Source: Nocardiopsis sp. CC223A | GTDB taxonomy: Bacteria; Actinomycetota; Actinomycetes; Streptosporangiales; Streptosporangiaceae | Reading direction: 5' to 3' | Assembly (NCBI RefSeq): GCF_030766825.1 | Contig: NZ_JASFDV010000009.1 | Location: forward strand, 55,616 to 119,615 | DNA: 64,000 nt | In this document: positions 44,490 through 54,379 of the stretch, piece after piece | Numbering within the stretch: the first letter of the stretch is position 1 | Layout of the letters: every line of letters starts with the position of its first letter | The notes under the pieces: generated by a model | What the model was told of the DNA's origin: nothing | Database searches by the model: none | The model's input: the letters and a program-made list of their open reading frames with translations, nothing else | Made by a program: the position numbers and the translations under genes

Positions 44490-44904
44490 GGTGTCTTCCT
44501 CCGTTGTCTCGAAGCACCGCGTGGGTGTCCCCGGACGTGTGGACGAAATAGATGTGCGCCGCGCGAACGCGACGGATGTGCGGCCCCGGGGGCCGGGGGC
44601 GAACGGGCTCGGGCCGTCCGCCGTCGGCGGTGGGAGGGGTCCGGCCCGCGTGCCGTGTGTGCATCATCGCACGGCCGTGCGCGTCCGCTCCCCTCGGGAT
44701 ACAACCGGAACCGGACCCGGGAACTTCCCCCGTACCCCCACCTCTCGGACGGGCGTGCGTCACGGTCGGCGACCCGGTCGGCACGTCCGATCATCGGGAG
44801 TCCGTCGCGAAACCCTCCACTCCGGCCGCTACCATGACGATTCCGGTCAGGCGGGGTATCGGCCCCGGGGCGCGGACCGGCTCGTGGAGAATGAAGGTGC
44901 TCGC
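44490..44904. promoter_or_regulatory. Divergent region between panB and the efflux MFS, with a 14-bp palindrome
   Basis: The 415-bp gap holds no gene with normal codon bias. CGCACGGCCGTGCG (44668-44681) is a perfect palindrome and a possible repressor site. I could not identify convincing -35/-10 pairs on either strand. Confidence 0.4.
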
Positions 44905-46512
44905 GTGGACGCTGGGACGGCTTATCGACGGCGATGGGGCGGGCTGGCGGTCCTCATCATCTGCCTGCTGGTGCTCGTCGCGGACAACACCATCCTCAAC
45001 GTCGCACTGCGCACCCTCTCCGACCCCGAGCACGGGGTCGGCGCCAGCCAGTCCGAGCTGGCCTGGGCGATCAACTCCTACACCCTGGTCTTCGCCGGCC
45101 TGCTGTTCACCTTCGGCGTCCTGGGCGACCGGTGGGGGCGGCGGCGGATGATCACCGCGGGCCTGGTGGTGTTCGGCGCCGCCTCGGCGCTGTCCGCCTA
45201 CTCCCAGAGCCCCGAACAGCTCATCGCCGCCCGCGCCGTGATGGGGTTCGGCGCGGCCATGGTGATGCCGCAGACCCTGTCGGTCATCACGAACATCTTC
45301 CCGCCGGAGGAGCGCGGCCGCGCCATCGGCCTGTGGTCGGGGTCGGTGGGCCTGGCCATGGCGATCGGGCCGTCGGCGGGCGGCCTGCTGCTGGAGAACT
45401 TCTGGTGGGGGTCGATCTTCCTCGTCAACGTGCCGTTCGTGCTGCTGGGCCTGGCGCTGATGTACTTCCTCGTCCCGGAGTCCAAGGACGAGGCCCCCGG
45501 CCGCCTGGACGTGCTCGGGGTGCTGCTGTCCATCCCGGGCCTGGTGCTGCTCATCTACGGGATCATCACCGCGGGCGAGCGCTCCTCCCTGGCCGACCCC
45601 GACGTGTGGGGCGCGCTGCTGGGCGGCCTGGCGGTCGTCGCGCTGTTCCTGTTCCACGAGTCGCGCACCGCGAACCCGTCGCTGGACGTGCGGTTCTTCA
45701 AGAACCCGCGGTTCAGCGTCGCCATGGCCACCATCATGCTGATGTTCTTCAGCATGTCCGGGCTCATCTTCTTCATGAGCTTCTACTGGCAGAGCGTGCG
45801 GGAGTTCACCCCGTTCGTCGCCGGGCTGCTGGTGCTCCCGGCGGCCGTCGGGCAGATGGTCCTGGCCCCGCTCAGCCCGAACCTGGTCCACCGCTTCGGG
45901 CCGCGCGCGGTCGCCGCCACCGGCATCCTCATCGTCTGCGCCAGCCTGGCGTTCTTCACCCTGCTGGACACCGACACCCCGGTCTGGCTCATCCTGATCT
46001 TCTTCTTCACCCAGGCCAGCGCGATGGCGGTGGTCCTCACCCCGTCCACCGACGCGATCGTCTCGTCGGTGCCGCCGGGCAAGGCGGGGGCGGCCTCGGC
46101 GATGCAGAACACCGTCCGCCAGGTGGCCACCGCGATGGGCGTCGCGGTACTGGGCGCGGTGATCTCCTTCCGCTACCGGGCGGGCATCACCCCGACCCTG
46201 GAGGAGGTGGCCGCCACCGAGGAGGGCGCCGCCGCGCACCTGAGCGGTCCGGGACTGCACGCGGCGGGCGAGTCGATCGAGGCCACCCTGGCGGTGGCCC
46301 GCAGCCTGGGCGAGACGGGGCGGGTGCTGCTGGCCCCGGCCAAGGAGGCGTTCCTGGCGGGGCTGCACACGGCGGCGCTGGTGTCGCTGTGCTGCGGCCT
46401 CGCCGGGGTGGTCGTGGTGCTGGTGTGGATGCCGCGCGAGGCGGGGGCCCACCGCACCGCGGCCGAACCCCGCACCTCCGCGCCCGAGACCGGGAGCGAC
46501 GGCCAGGGCTGA
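44905..46512 (+). CDS. DHA2-family multidrug efflux MFS transporter
   Basis: Protein of 535 residues from GTG 44905 (GAAGGTG upstream); an in-frame GTG at 44884 is an alternative. Fourteen predicted membrane helices, as in EmrB/QacA. Motif A is LGDRWGRRRMITAG (near 72), motif C GSVGLAMAIGPSAGG (near 145). The acid in helix 1 is kept (LVADNTILNVALRTL, near 24). It exports drugs or secondary metabolites using the proton gradient. The large extracytoplasmic loop before the last helix (AATEEGAAAHLSGPG) is usual. Two LAL regulators follow on the same strand. Confidence 0.9.
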   Translation: MDAGTAYRRRWGGLAVLIICLLVLVADNTILNVALRTLSDPEHGVGASQSELAWAINSYTLVFAGLLFTFGVLGDRWGRRRMITAGLVVFGAASALSAYSQSPEQLIAARAVMGFGAAMVMPQTLSVITNIFPPEERGRAIGLWSGSVGLAMAIGPSAGGLLLENFWWGSIFLVNVPFVLLGLALMYFLVPESKDEAPGRLDVLGVLLSIPGLVLLIYGIITAGERSSLADPDVWGALLGGLAVVALFLFHESRTANPSLDVRFFKNPRFSVAMATIMLMFFSMSGLIFFMSFYWQSVREFTPFVAGLLVLPAAVGQMVLAPLSPNLVHRFGPRAVAATGILIVCASLAFFTLLDTDTPVWLILIFFFTQASAMAVVLTPSTDAIVSSVPPGKAGAASAMQNTVRQVATAMGVAVLGAVISFRYRAGITPTLEEVAATEEGAAAHLSGPGLHAAGESIEATLAVARSLGETGRVLLAPAKEAFLAGLHTAALVSLCCGLAGVVVVLVWMPREAGAHRTAAEPRTSAPETGSDGQG

Positions 46513-46706
46513 TCCGCCGGCCGGGCCGGACACGTCCTGAGATCCGGCCCTTCCCCGGGGACGGGGCGCGGCCGCGTGCCGGGACGGCGCCCCGGCACGC
46601 CCTCGCCGACGACAGGCGGCCGCACACCGTCCCGGGCGCCAGGCCCCCGGCCCCGGCCCCGGGTGCGGTGCGTCCGTACCGCTGCGGGAGGCCGTACTGT
46701 GACGGG

Positions 46707-49580
46707 ATGCAGGATGACTCCCCCCGCCCCGTGTTCATCGGCCGCGACCGCCAGCTCACCGCCCTGGTCGAGGACGCGCACCGCGTCCGGGCCGATGGCG
46801 CCCGGGCCGTGCTGGTCTGCGGCGACGCCGGGATCGGCAAGACCCGGCTCATCGACGAGTACCGGGACCGCACACCGCTGGGCCGCACCGCCGTCGGCGG
46901 CTGCCTCGAACTCGGCGGTGACGGCATCCCCTTCGCGCCCTTCACCGCCCTGCTGCGGGACCTGTCCCGCGACCCCCGGGACGGCGGCACCGTGCCGGTC
47001 CCCGGGGCCGGCCCGGTCCAGGGCGCCGACGACACCGGCCGGGCGCGGCTGTTCGAGTCGGTGCTGACCCGCCTGGAGGAGCGCGCCCGCCCGGGCGGGC
47101 TCCTCGCGGTCGTGGAGGACCTGCACTGGGCCGACGCCTCCACCCGCGACCTGCTGGTGTTCCTGCTGCGCAACCTGGGGGAGGCCCCGGTCCACCTGGT
47201 GGCCACCGTGCGCACCGACGACCTGCACCGCACCCACCCGCTGCGCCGTCTGCTGCCCCAGATCGAACGGCTGCCCCGGGTCTCGCGCCTGGACGTCGAA
47301 CCGTTCAGCCGCGACGAGGTCGCCGCCCAGGCCGCCGCCCTGGGCGGCCGCCCGCCCGTCGACCTCGACCTGCTGCACGAGCGCAGCGGCGGCAACCCCC
47401 TGTTCGTGGAGGCGCTCCTGGACGGGCCGGACGGCCCGCTGCCCGACGGCCCCCGCGAACTGCTGTCGGCCGCCGTCGACCGGCTGCCCGACGACGCCCG
47501 CCGGGCGGTCGGGCTGATCGCCGCCTCCGGGGACCGCATCGACCACACCCTGCTGTCGGCGGTGGCCCGCCGGGCCGGGATCGGCGAGGAGGCCCTGGAC
47601 ACCGCCCTGCGTTCGGCCGTGGACGCGCGGGTGCTGCGCGCCACCGCCGACGGGTACGTGTTCCGGCACGCCCTGCTCGCCGAGGCCGTCTACACCGACC
47701 TGCTGCCCGGGGAGCGCATCCGCGTGCACCGGCGCTACGCCGAGGCCCTCCAGCGCGGGGTGCCCGGGCTGACGGAGGCCGAGACCGCCCTGCAACTGGC
47801 CCACCACGCGTACGCCGGTGGCGACCAGCCGCTGGCCCTGTCCACCGCCTGGGCCGCCGCCGGGCACGCCGCCGAGGCGGCCGCCCACCCCGAGCGGCTG
47901 GCCCTGCTCGAACGCGTGCTGGAACTGTGGGACCTGGTCCCCGACGCCGCCGAGCGGGTGGGCGAGCCCCGCGCCGAGGTGCTGCGCCTGGCGGCCACCG
48001 TGTGCCTGCTGGCCGGGTCGCTGCGCCGCGCGGTGGACTACGCCACCGAGGGCCTGGAGGAGTTGGGGGTCACCGGCTACCACGACCCGGGCATCCGGCA
48101 ACCCCCGCCGAACGGCGCGCTCATCGCGGGCCTGCGCTACGCCCGCGCCTACGCCTACAAGGAACTGGGCAGCGACGGCGGGCTGGAGGACCTGGCCGAC
48201 GCGTTCGTGGTGATGGACCGGGGCGACCCCCACGGGGCGGCGGCCAGTGCGCTGCTGGCGTCCACGTTCATGGTGCGCGGCCACCCCACCCGGGCCCGGC
48301 ACTCCGCGGAGAAGGCGCTGCGCACGGCCCGCGAGACCGGTGACCGGGGCAGCGAGGCCGACGCGCTCGTCACCCTGGGCAGCCTGACCGCTCAGGAGGA
48401 TCCCGACGAGGCGCTGCGGCTGATCGATGAGGGCATCGCCGCGGCCCGCGGGACCGGGTACGTACAGGCCGAGCTGCGGGGGTGGATCAACCTTTCCGGG
48501 GTCCTCTCGGCGGCGGGGCGGATCGCGGAATCCTACGACACCGCTCGGCGCGGGCTGGCCCGCACCGAGGAACTGGGACTGGTGCGCACCCAGGGCCCGG
48601 CGTTCCGCCTGAGCATGGGGCTGGGTCGCTTCTACCAACTGCGGGTGGAGGAGGGCGAGCGACTGCTGGACCCGGCCGCGGGCGACCGGCTGGTCCGGGC
48701 CCGGACGTGGACGATGATCCAGCAGCTCGCCTTCTACCGGCAGGACACCGCGGGAGTGGAGCGCGCGATGGAGGAGTTCCGCCGCCTGCTGCCCGAGCAG
48801 AGCAGCGCCCCGTCGGAGTACACACCCGTCCGCTTCACGGAGATGATGCGCGCGGCCGTCGAAGGACGGTTCGACGTGGCGGCCGACATCGCCCGGGGGT
48901 TCCTGGACGGCGGTGACCCGGAGAACCCCCATCTGGACAACCTGTACATGGGCAACCTCGCCTACGTGGTCGAGGTGGTGGACATGATGCGCGACGAACC
49001 GGGGTGGCGGGAGCAGACGGCCGACCTGACCGCGGAGCTGCGCGCCGCCGTCGCCGCGCTGCCCGAGGACATGCGGCACCCGGTCGACCGTCTGGTCCGT
49101 GACCAGGCCGGGGCCCAGGCCTCGGGGGACGCGGCCGAAGCCTCGCGGACTTTGGAGGGACTGCTGCCGCAGCTGCGGGAGCACCGCTTCCACCGCATGT
49201 ACCTGCTGCTGGCCGCCGCCCGCGCCGCGGCCCGGGCGGGATCGGCGGACCTGGCCGCCGACCGTCTGGCCGAGGTGGAGGCGGCCGCGCGGGAGAGCGG
49301 CCTGACCCTGTTCGCCGAACTGGCCGACCGCGTCCGCCGCGCGCACGGCCTGCCCCGGCCGCGCTCCCTGGCGACGGGGGAGACCCCGGCGGGGCTGACG
49401 AAGCGGGAGGCGGAGGTGCTGCGGTTGGTGGCCCGGGGGATGACCAACCGGGAGATCGGGGAGAAGCTGTTCATCTCGGCCAAGACGGCGAGCGTGCACA
49501 TGTCCAACCTCATGGGCAAGCTCGGGGTGACCAACCGCAACGCGGCGGCGGTGAAGGCCCGGGAGCTGGGTCTCGCCTGA
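46707..49580 (+). CDS. LAL-type regulator (AAA ATPase, TPR, LuxR HTH), copy 1
   Basis: Protein of 957 residues. N-terminal STAND/AAA ATPase: FIGRDRQL at 10-17, Walker A GDAGIGKT at 39-46, Walker B LLAVVEDLHWADAS near 130, and the sensor region RTDDLHRTHPLRRLLP. A helical TPR-like middle (about 330-870) follows, then a C-terminal LuxR helix-turn-helix (LTKREAEVLRLVARGMTNREIGEKLFIS..., from about 895). Such proteins bind an inducer and ATP, then activate transcription, often of sugar-use or metabolite clusters. It may control the MFS exporter 195 bp upstream. ATG 46707 is supported by the conserved VFIGRD start. Confidence 0.88.
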   Translation: MQDDSPRPVFIGRDRQLTALVEDAHRVRADGARAVLVCGDAGIGKTRLIDEYRDRTPLGRTAVGGCLELGGDGIPFAPFTALLRDLSRDPRDGGTVPVPGAGPVQGADDTGRARLFESVLTRLEERARPGGLLAVVEDLHWADASTRDLLVFLLRNLGEAPVHLVATVRTDDLHRTHPLRRLLPQIERLPRVSRLDVEPFSRDEVAAQAAALGGRPPVDLDLLHERSGGNPLFVEALLDGPDGPLPDGPRELLSAAVDRLPDDARRAVGLIAASGDRIDHTLLSAVARRAGIGEEALDTALRSAVDARVLRATADGYVFRHALLAEAVYTDLLPGERIRVHRRYAEALQRGVPGLTEAETALQLAHHAYAGGDQPLALSTAWAAAGHAAEAAAHPERLALLERVLELWDLVPDAAERVGEPRAEVLRLAATVCLLAGSLRRAVDYATEGLEELGVTGYHDPGIRQPPPNGALIAGLRYARAYAYKELGSDGGLEDLADAFVVMDRGDPHGAAASALLASTFMVRGHPTRARHSAEKALRTARETGDRGSEADALVTLGSLTAQEDPDEALRLIDEGIAAARGTGYVQAELRGWINLSGVLSAAGRIAESYDTARRGLARTEELGLVRTQGPAFRLSMGLGRFYQLRVEEGERLLDPAAGDRLVRARTWTMIQQLAFYRQDTAGVERAMEEFRRLLPEQSSAPSEYTPVRFTEMMRAAVEGRFDVAADIARGFLDGGDPENPHLDNLYMGNLAYVVEVVDMMRDEPGWREQTADLTAELRAAVAALPEDMRHPVDRLVRDQAGAQASGDAAEASRTLEGLLPQLREHRFHRMYLLLAAARAAARAGSADLAADRLAEVEAAARESGLTLFAELADRVRRAHGLPRPRSLATGETPAGLTKREAEVLRLVARGMTNREIGEKLFISAKTASVHMSNLMGKLGVTNRNAAAVKARELGLA

Positions 49581-49649
49581 ACCTTATGTCTGATTTGTAA
49601 TCTATGGCGTAAAGGTCGAGTCGTCCCACCCCCCGGGCATACTGGCGCC
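49581..49649. promoter_or_regulatory. AT-rich spacer between LAL 1 and LAL 2
   Basis: This 69-bp spacer contains an AT-rich patch rare in the window (TTATGTCTGATTTGTAATCT), bounded by ACCTT (49581 region) and AAGGT about 30 bp on, and holding GATT-TGT-AATC. It probably carries a separate promoter for LAL 2. Confidence 0.35.
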
Positions 49650-52490
49650 ATGACCCCCACCCCCACGGCCTTCATCGGACGCGGACCCGACCTGGCACAC
49701 CTGCTGGCCGAAACGGACCTCGCCGCCCGCGGGGACGCGCGGACCACCTTGGTCCTCGGGGACGCCGGGGTCGGCAAGACCCGCCTGCTGGACGAGTACC
49801 TGCGGCGCACGCCCCTGCCCCGCACGGCGGTCGGCGCCTGCCTGGAGACCAGCGGCGGCACCGTCGCCTTCGCCCCCTTCACCGCCGCCCTGCGCCATCT
49901 GGTCCGCGAGATCCCGCCCTCACCGGCCCGGGCCGGGGCGCTCGCCCGGCTGCTCCCCGAACTCGGCGCCGCCGCACCCGACGAGGACCGCACCCGGCTG
50001 TTCGAGGCCGTCCTGTCCTACCTGGAGGACACCGCCGCCGACGCCGGCGGCCTGTCCCTGGTGATCGAGGACCTGCACTGGGCCGACGCCTCCACCCGCG
50101 ACCTCCTCCTCTTCCTGGTGCGCAACCTCGGCCCTGCCCCGGTCCACCTGCTGGCAACCGTCCGCACCGACGACCTGCACCGCACCCATCCCCTGCGCCG
50201 CCTCCTGCCCGACCTGGAGCGCCCGGTCCGCGCCACCCGGCTGGACCTGGAGCCCTTCGACCGCGAGGAGGTCGCCGCCCAGGCGGCCGCCCTGCGCGGT
50301 GGCGCCCGCCCCGACCCCCGCACCCTGGACCTGCTCTGCGAGCGCAGCGGCGGCAACCCCCTGTTCGTGGAGGCCCTGGTGTCCGCTCCCGAAGACGGGC
50401 TCCCCGGCACATCCCGCGACCTGCTGCTGCGCGCCGTCGACCGCCTACCCGACACCGACCGCGCGGTGCTGGGCCTGGCCGCGCTGTCGGGGGTCCGCGT
50501 GCACCACGCGCTGCTGGAGGCGGTGGCCGCCGACCTCTCCGAGGACGACCTGGACGGAGTGCTCCGCCGCGCCGTCGACGCCCGGGTGCTGCGCGTGGCG
50601 GGGGAGGACTACGGGTTCGGGCACGCGCTGCTGGCCGAGGCGGTGCGCGGGGACCTGCTCCCGGGGCAGCGGGTGCGCGGCCACCGCCGGTACGTGACCG
50701 CTCTGGAGGCGGGGGTGCCGGGCCTGGCCGAACCTGAGCGGGTGCTGCTCCTGGCCCACCACGCCGACGCGGTCCACGACCACCCCCGCGCCTTCGCCGC
50801 CCTGTGGGCGGCCGCCGGGCACGCTGCGGACGCGTTCGCCCACCCCGAGCACCTGGTCGCGGTGAAGCGACTGCTGGAGCTGTGGGAACTGCTGCCCGAC
50901 CCGGAGTCCGTGGCCGCCCCGCCGGGCGTCACTCGCGGCCGACTGCTGCTGGACGCGGCCCGGGCGGCCGTGCAGACCGGCGGCTCCTCCCACGAGGCGC
51001 TGCGCTACACGGAGGAGGGCGCGGCGGCGGAGGCGGACCCCGTCGCCCGCGCCGGCTTCCTGCTGCTGCGCTCCCAGGCGCTCAAGGCGCTGCACCGCCG
51101 GAACGAGGGCCTGGAGGCACTGGACGAGGCGTCCGCGCTGCTGCCGCAGGGGCATCCGGACCACATCGCGGTCAGCGGCGCAAGGGCAGCGCTGCTCTAC
51201 CTCGTGGGCCGGGACGTGGAGGCCGGGCGGGCCGCCCGGGAGGTCCTGGACCGGGCACGAGCGGCGGGGGACCGGCGCAGCGAGGCCGAGGCCCTCATCA
51301 CCCTGGGCAGCGCCCTGGAAGTGGGGCGCGAGGACGGCTCGCTTCCCCTGCTCACCGAGGGGATGGGACTGGCGCGGGAACTGGGGATGGTCGACGCCGA
51401 ACTACGTGCCCGGAACAACATCGCGGTCCACCACCTGTACCGGTTGGAGTGGCACGAGTGCCTACAGGCGGAGCGGGACCTCCTGGACCGGTGCGCGGAA
51501 CTGGGGGTCCTCCGGACCCGCGGGCCCGTCCCCGAGACGGAGAGGGCGGGAGCCCTCCTGGACCTCGGGAGGATGCGCGAGGCCGAGGAGGTGCTGGTCG
51601 GGTTCTCCGGGGGCCGCCTCGACGAGGGGACCCGTCGGTTCGTGCTCGCCGAGATCCGGTTGGCCCAGCGGGACATCGCGGGGGCACGGGAGCACTGGGA
51701 ACGGTCGGCCGCGGCGGTCCGGGGCACCGACGCGCACCTGTACGCGGCGGTGGACCAGCTGGGACTGCGGGTGCTGACCGCGGAGGGGGACCTGGTGGCG
51801 GCGCTGGAGACGGCGCACCGGATGATCGCGCGGGAGCGAGGAGGACAGCCGACACAGTCGTCGCTGAACGGGCTGGGGCCGGTGGCCGGACTGGTGCGCG
51901 CGCTGCGGCGGGCCGGGCGAGTGGAGGAGGCGGGAGAGCTGGCCGGGCAGGCCGGGGTGTTCCTGCGTCCGTCGTCGTGGTGGACCACTCCGTACGGGGA
52001 ATTGCGGCGCTCCCAAGCGCGGGCGCGCCTGGCGGCCGAACCCGCCGAGGCCCTGGAGCACTGGGAACGGGCATTGGGGATGGTGCGCGGCAGGGGACTC
52101 CACTCCGAGGAGTTCCTGCTGCTGGAGGAGACCTGCCGGGCCGCCGCCGAGGCGGGGGAGGGCGCCCGGGCCCGGGCGCTGTTCGGTGAGCTGGAAGAGG
52201 GTGTGGGGTTGCTGGACACCGACGCCCCGCTGCGCGAGCGGTACGTGGAACCGCTGCGCCCGGTGGCCGGGGAGCCGCGCCTTCCGGCGGGGCTGACGCC
52301 CCGCGAGGCCGAGGTGCTGAGGCACGCGGCCGCGGGGCTCACCAACACAGAGATCGGGGAGAAGCTGTTCATCTCGGCCAAGACGGTGAGCGTGCACATG
52401 TCCAACCTCATGGGCAAGCTGGGTGTGGGCAACCGCCACGCGGCCGGGGTGCGGGCCCGGGAACTGGGTCTCACTCCTCCCGCAGGGTGA
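49650..52490 (+). CDS. LAL-type regulator, copy 2
   Basis: Protein of 946 residues, same plan as copy 1: AFIGRGPDL, Walker A GDAGVGKT at 37-44, Walker B LSLVIEDLHWADAS near 138, RTDDLHRTHPLRRLLP, TPR middle, and a LuxR helix-turn-helix from about 883 (LTPREAEVLRHAAAGLTNTEIGEKL then KTVSVHMSNLMGKLG). The DNA-binding end is almost identical to copy 1, while the TPR part is diverged, so the two likely share DNA sites but sense different signals. The stop overlaps the end of the opposing MDR gene by 20 bp. Confidence 0.88.
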   Translation: MTPTPTAFIGRGPDLAHLLAETDLAARGDARTTLVLGDAGVGKTRLLDEYLRRTPLPRTAVGACLETSGGTVAFAPFTAALRHLVREIPPSPARAGALARLLPELGAAAPDEDRTRLFEAVLSYLEDTAADAGGLSLVIEDLHWADASTRDLLLFLVRNLGPAPVHLLATVRTDDLHRTHPLRRLLPDLERPVRATRLDLEPFDREEVAAQAAALRGGARPDPRTLDLLCERSGGNPLFVEALVSAPEDGLPGTSRDLLLRAVDRLPDTDRAVLGLAALSGVRVHHALLEAVAADLSEDDLDGVLRRAVDARVLRVAGEDYGFGHALLAEAVRGDLLPGQRVRGHRRYVTALEAGVPGLAEPERVLLLAHHADAVHDHPRAFAALWAAAGHAADAFAHPEHLVAVKRLLELWELLPDPESVAAPPGVTRGRLLLDAARAAVQTGGSSHEALRYTEEGAAAEADPVARAGFLLLRSQALKALHRRNEGLEALDEASALLPQGHPDHIAVSGARAALLYLVGRDVEAGRAAREVLDRARAAGDRRSEAEALITLGSALEVGREDGSLPLLTEGMGLARELGMVDAELRARNNIAVHHLYRLEWHECLQAERDLLDRCAELGVLRTRGPVPETERAGALLDLGRMREAEEVLVGFSGGRLDEGTRRFVLAEIRLAQRDIAGAREHWERSAAAVRGTDAHLYAAVDQLGLRVLTAEGDLVAALETAHRMIARERGGQPTQSSLNGLGPVAGLVRALRRAGRVEEAGELAGQAGVFLRPSSWWTTPYGELRRSQARARLAAEPAEALEHWERALGMVRGRGLHSEEFLLLEETCRAAAEAGEGARARALFGELEEGVGLLDTDAPLRERYVEPLRPVAGEPRLPAGLTPREAEVLRHAAAGLTNTEIGEKLFISAKTVSVHMSNLMGKLGVGNRHAAGVRARELGLTPPAG

Positions 52491-53457
52491 CCACGACCTT
52501 GCCGCGGGCGTGGCCCCCGGCGACGTGGGCGAGCGCGTCGACGGCCTCCTCGAACGGGTGGGTGCGCTCGACCCGGGCGTGCAGGTCGCCCTTGCCCACG
52601 CGGTCCAGCAGTTCCCCGAGATCCTCCCGGTTCGCCCGGGCCAGGAACGAGCGCAGCCGCTGCCGGGTGAACGGCGAGGCCAGGGACGCGGCGGCGTTGC
52701 GCCACAGCGGGCCCATCACCGGCGTTCCGTTGCCCGAGGCCAGCACCAGCGTGCCGTCGGGGGTGAGCGCGCCGCGCAGCTCGCGCAGGGTCCGGTTCCC
52801 GACCAGGTCGATGACGACGTCGTAGGATCCGGTGCGGGTGAAGTCCTCGGCCGCGTAGTCGAGGGCGCGGGCGCCGAGCGATCGTACGAACCCGCCGTTG
52901 CGGGCGCTGCACACCCCGGTGACCTCGGCTCCGGCGGCCACGGCCAGCTGGACGGCGAAGGAGCCCACGCCGCCCGCCGCGCCGTTGACGAGCACGCGGT
53001 CACCGGACTCCACTCCGCCGATGCGCACCGCCTGGAGGGCGGTCACCCCGGCCAACGGGACGGCGGCGGCGTCGTGCAGCGACACGGTGTCGGGCACGCG
53101 CACCGGCAGGGACTCCTTCAGACAGGCGTACTCGGCCAGGGCGCCGTCGGCCTCGGCGGTCACCCGGTCGCCGGGTCCGAGGTCGCGGACCCCCGGGCCG
53201 ACGGCGTCGACCACGCCCGCGAGGTCCCGTCCCCGGACCCGCTGCCGCGGCCGGGAGAGGCCGAAGGCGAGGCGGCCCGCGATGGGCTCGCCGCGCATGA
53301 TGTACACGTCGGCGGCGTTCAACGCCGCGGCGTGGACCCGGACGCGCACCTCGCCCTCGCGGGGTTCGGGCACGGGGATCTGGTCGAACGCGAGGACGTC
53401 GCGGGCCTCGCCGTAGGTGCCCTGTACGACTGCTCTCATCAGGTCGGACATCATCAT
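52471..53457 (-). CDS. NAD(P)-dependent zinc-less MDR oxidoreductase (quinone reductase-like)
   Basis: Protein of 328 residues. GroES-like N-terminus (VRVHAAALNAADVYIMRG), then a Rossmann fold with VLVNGAAGGVGSFAVQLA (near 145-162) and VTGVCSARN. Catalytic-zinc cysteines are absent, so it is a quinone reductase/enoyl reductase type. It should reduce quinones or enones with NAD(P)H. Its ATG overlaps the stop of the small membrane protein gene (ATGA), in an operon with an ArsR-like regulator. Confidence 0.9.
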   Translation of the reverse strand: MMMSDLMRAVVQGTYGEARDVLAFDQIPVPEPREGEVRVRVHAAALNAADVYIMRGEPIAGRLAFGLSRPRQRVRGRDLAGVVDAVGPGVRDLGPGDRVTAEADGALAEYACLKESLPVRVPDTVSLHDAAAVPLAGVTALQAVRIGGVESGDRVLVNGAAGGVGSFAVQLAVAAGAEVTGVCSARNGGFVRSLGARALDYAAEDFTRTGSYDVVIDLVGNRTLRELRGALTPDGTLVLASGNGTPVMGPLWRNAAASLASPFTRQRLRSFLARANREDLGELLDRVGKGDLHARVERTHPFEEAVDALAHVAGGHARGKVVVTLREE

Positions 53458-53714
53458 TCCACCGTTCGGAGGATCTGCTCGATCGAGGCGGCGCGGGCGC
53501 GCAGCTCGGCGACGTCGGCGGCGGTGCGCTGCTGGGCGTCGAGGGTGGTGGCGGCCAGCTCCTCGTAGCGGGCCACCAAACGCCGGAGTTCGTCGGCGCG
53601 GGCGGCGCCGACGGTGATCTTGCGGGATTCCTGCCGGCTGGCCTCGATCGCGATACCGACGAAGGTGGCGATCGTGAGCAGGCCGAGGATGAGGATCACG
53701 ACGGGCCAGTCCAT
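53454..53714 (-). CDS. Small single-span membrane protein with coiled coil
   Basis: Protein of 86 residues. One membrane helix (about 3-25, PVVILILGLLTIATFVGIAI) is followed by a charged helix (ADELRRLVARYEELAATTLDAQ to the end) likely to form a coiled coil in the cytosol. It is coupled on both sides: it starts inside the ArsR stop (TAATG) and ends overlapping the MDR start. In the relatives I recall, such proteins accompany a winged-helix regulator, but their function is unknown to me. Confidence 0.8.
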   Translation of the reverse strand: MDWPVVILILGLLTIATFVGIAIEASRQESRKITVGAARADELRRLVARYEELAATTLDAQQRTAADVAELRARAASIEQILRTVE

Positions 53715-54037
53715 TACTTGTTCTCCTTGCCGGTGAGGCTCGCGGCCGCGGTGGCGATCAGTTCCGGGGTGAGGTGCAGGTCCAGGTCGGCGAGCTCGAA
53801 GTACTTCATGGCCTTGCCGTCGTCGGACAGCTCCAGGCTGCCGACGACCACCCCGGCCGCTTCGAGGCGCTGTAGGTGCATGTGGAGCAGCGGGCGGCTG
53901 ACGCCGATGACGCGCGCGAGGTTGCTGACGTAGTCGCGGCCGCCCCGGAGCGTCGCGATGATCCGCAGGCGCACCGGGTTGGCGAGCGCGGCGAACAGTT
54001 CGACGAGCTCGTCACCGGTGGGTTCGCGCTGTGTCAT
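53714..54037 (-). CDS. ArsR-like winged-helix regulator
   Basis: Protein of 107 residues from ATG 54037 (GGGAAG upstream); an ATG at 54052 would lie in the operator. The winged helix is LVELFAALANPVRLRIIATLRGG, then NLARVIGVSRPLLHMHLQRLEAAGVVVG, about 10-65. No metal-binding Cys pair is present, so it is not a classic arsenic sensor. It leads a three-gene operon and has a perfect 8-2-8 dyad 14 bp upstream. Confidence 0.87.
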   Translation of the reverse strand: MTQREPTGDELVELFAALANPVRLRIIATLRGGRDYVSNLARVIGVSRPLLHMHLQRLEAAGVVVGSLELSDDGKAMKYFELADLDLHLTPELIATAAASLTGKENK

Positions 54038-54051
54038 GTCTTCCCTATACA

Positions 54052-54069
54052 TGTAAGAAAGTTCTTACA
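54052..54069. promoter_or_regulatory. Perfect 18-bp dyad, probable ArsR-like operator
   Basis: TGTAAGAA-AG-TTCTTACA, both 8-bp arms perfect, just upstream of the regulator start and in the only AT-rich patch nearby. Binding here would block transcription of the operon. The rest of the 342-bp gap 54038-54379 holds no gene I can support. Confidence 0.65.
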
Positions 54070-54379
54070 CATGAAAGATAAGGCCGTCCGCCCCGTCGGC
54101 GCAAGACCCCTGTGCCAGCGTCGGACTCCGCGTTCCCGGGCACGCCCTCGGCCCGCTCCGACGTGTCAGCGCGAGGGATGGGGAGGCCGCCCCCGGTCCC
54201 CGGACCGGACACGGCCGGGGTCGTGCCGGTGGCCGCCGCCCTGACCGCGCTGTGGGCGGGCCCGCGGCGGTGACGGACACCCGGTTCGCGATCGGCGCCA
54301 CCGGGGCGCTGCCGCTCCCCACCCTGTCCCTGCTGCGGACGAGTGCGGGTACTCATGTGCCCGGCCGACGGACGGCGGG

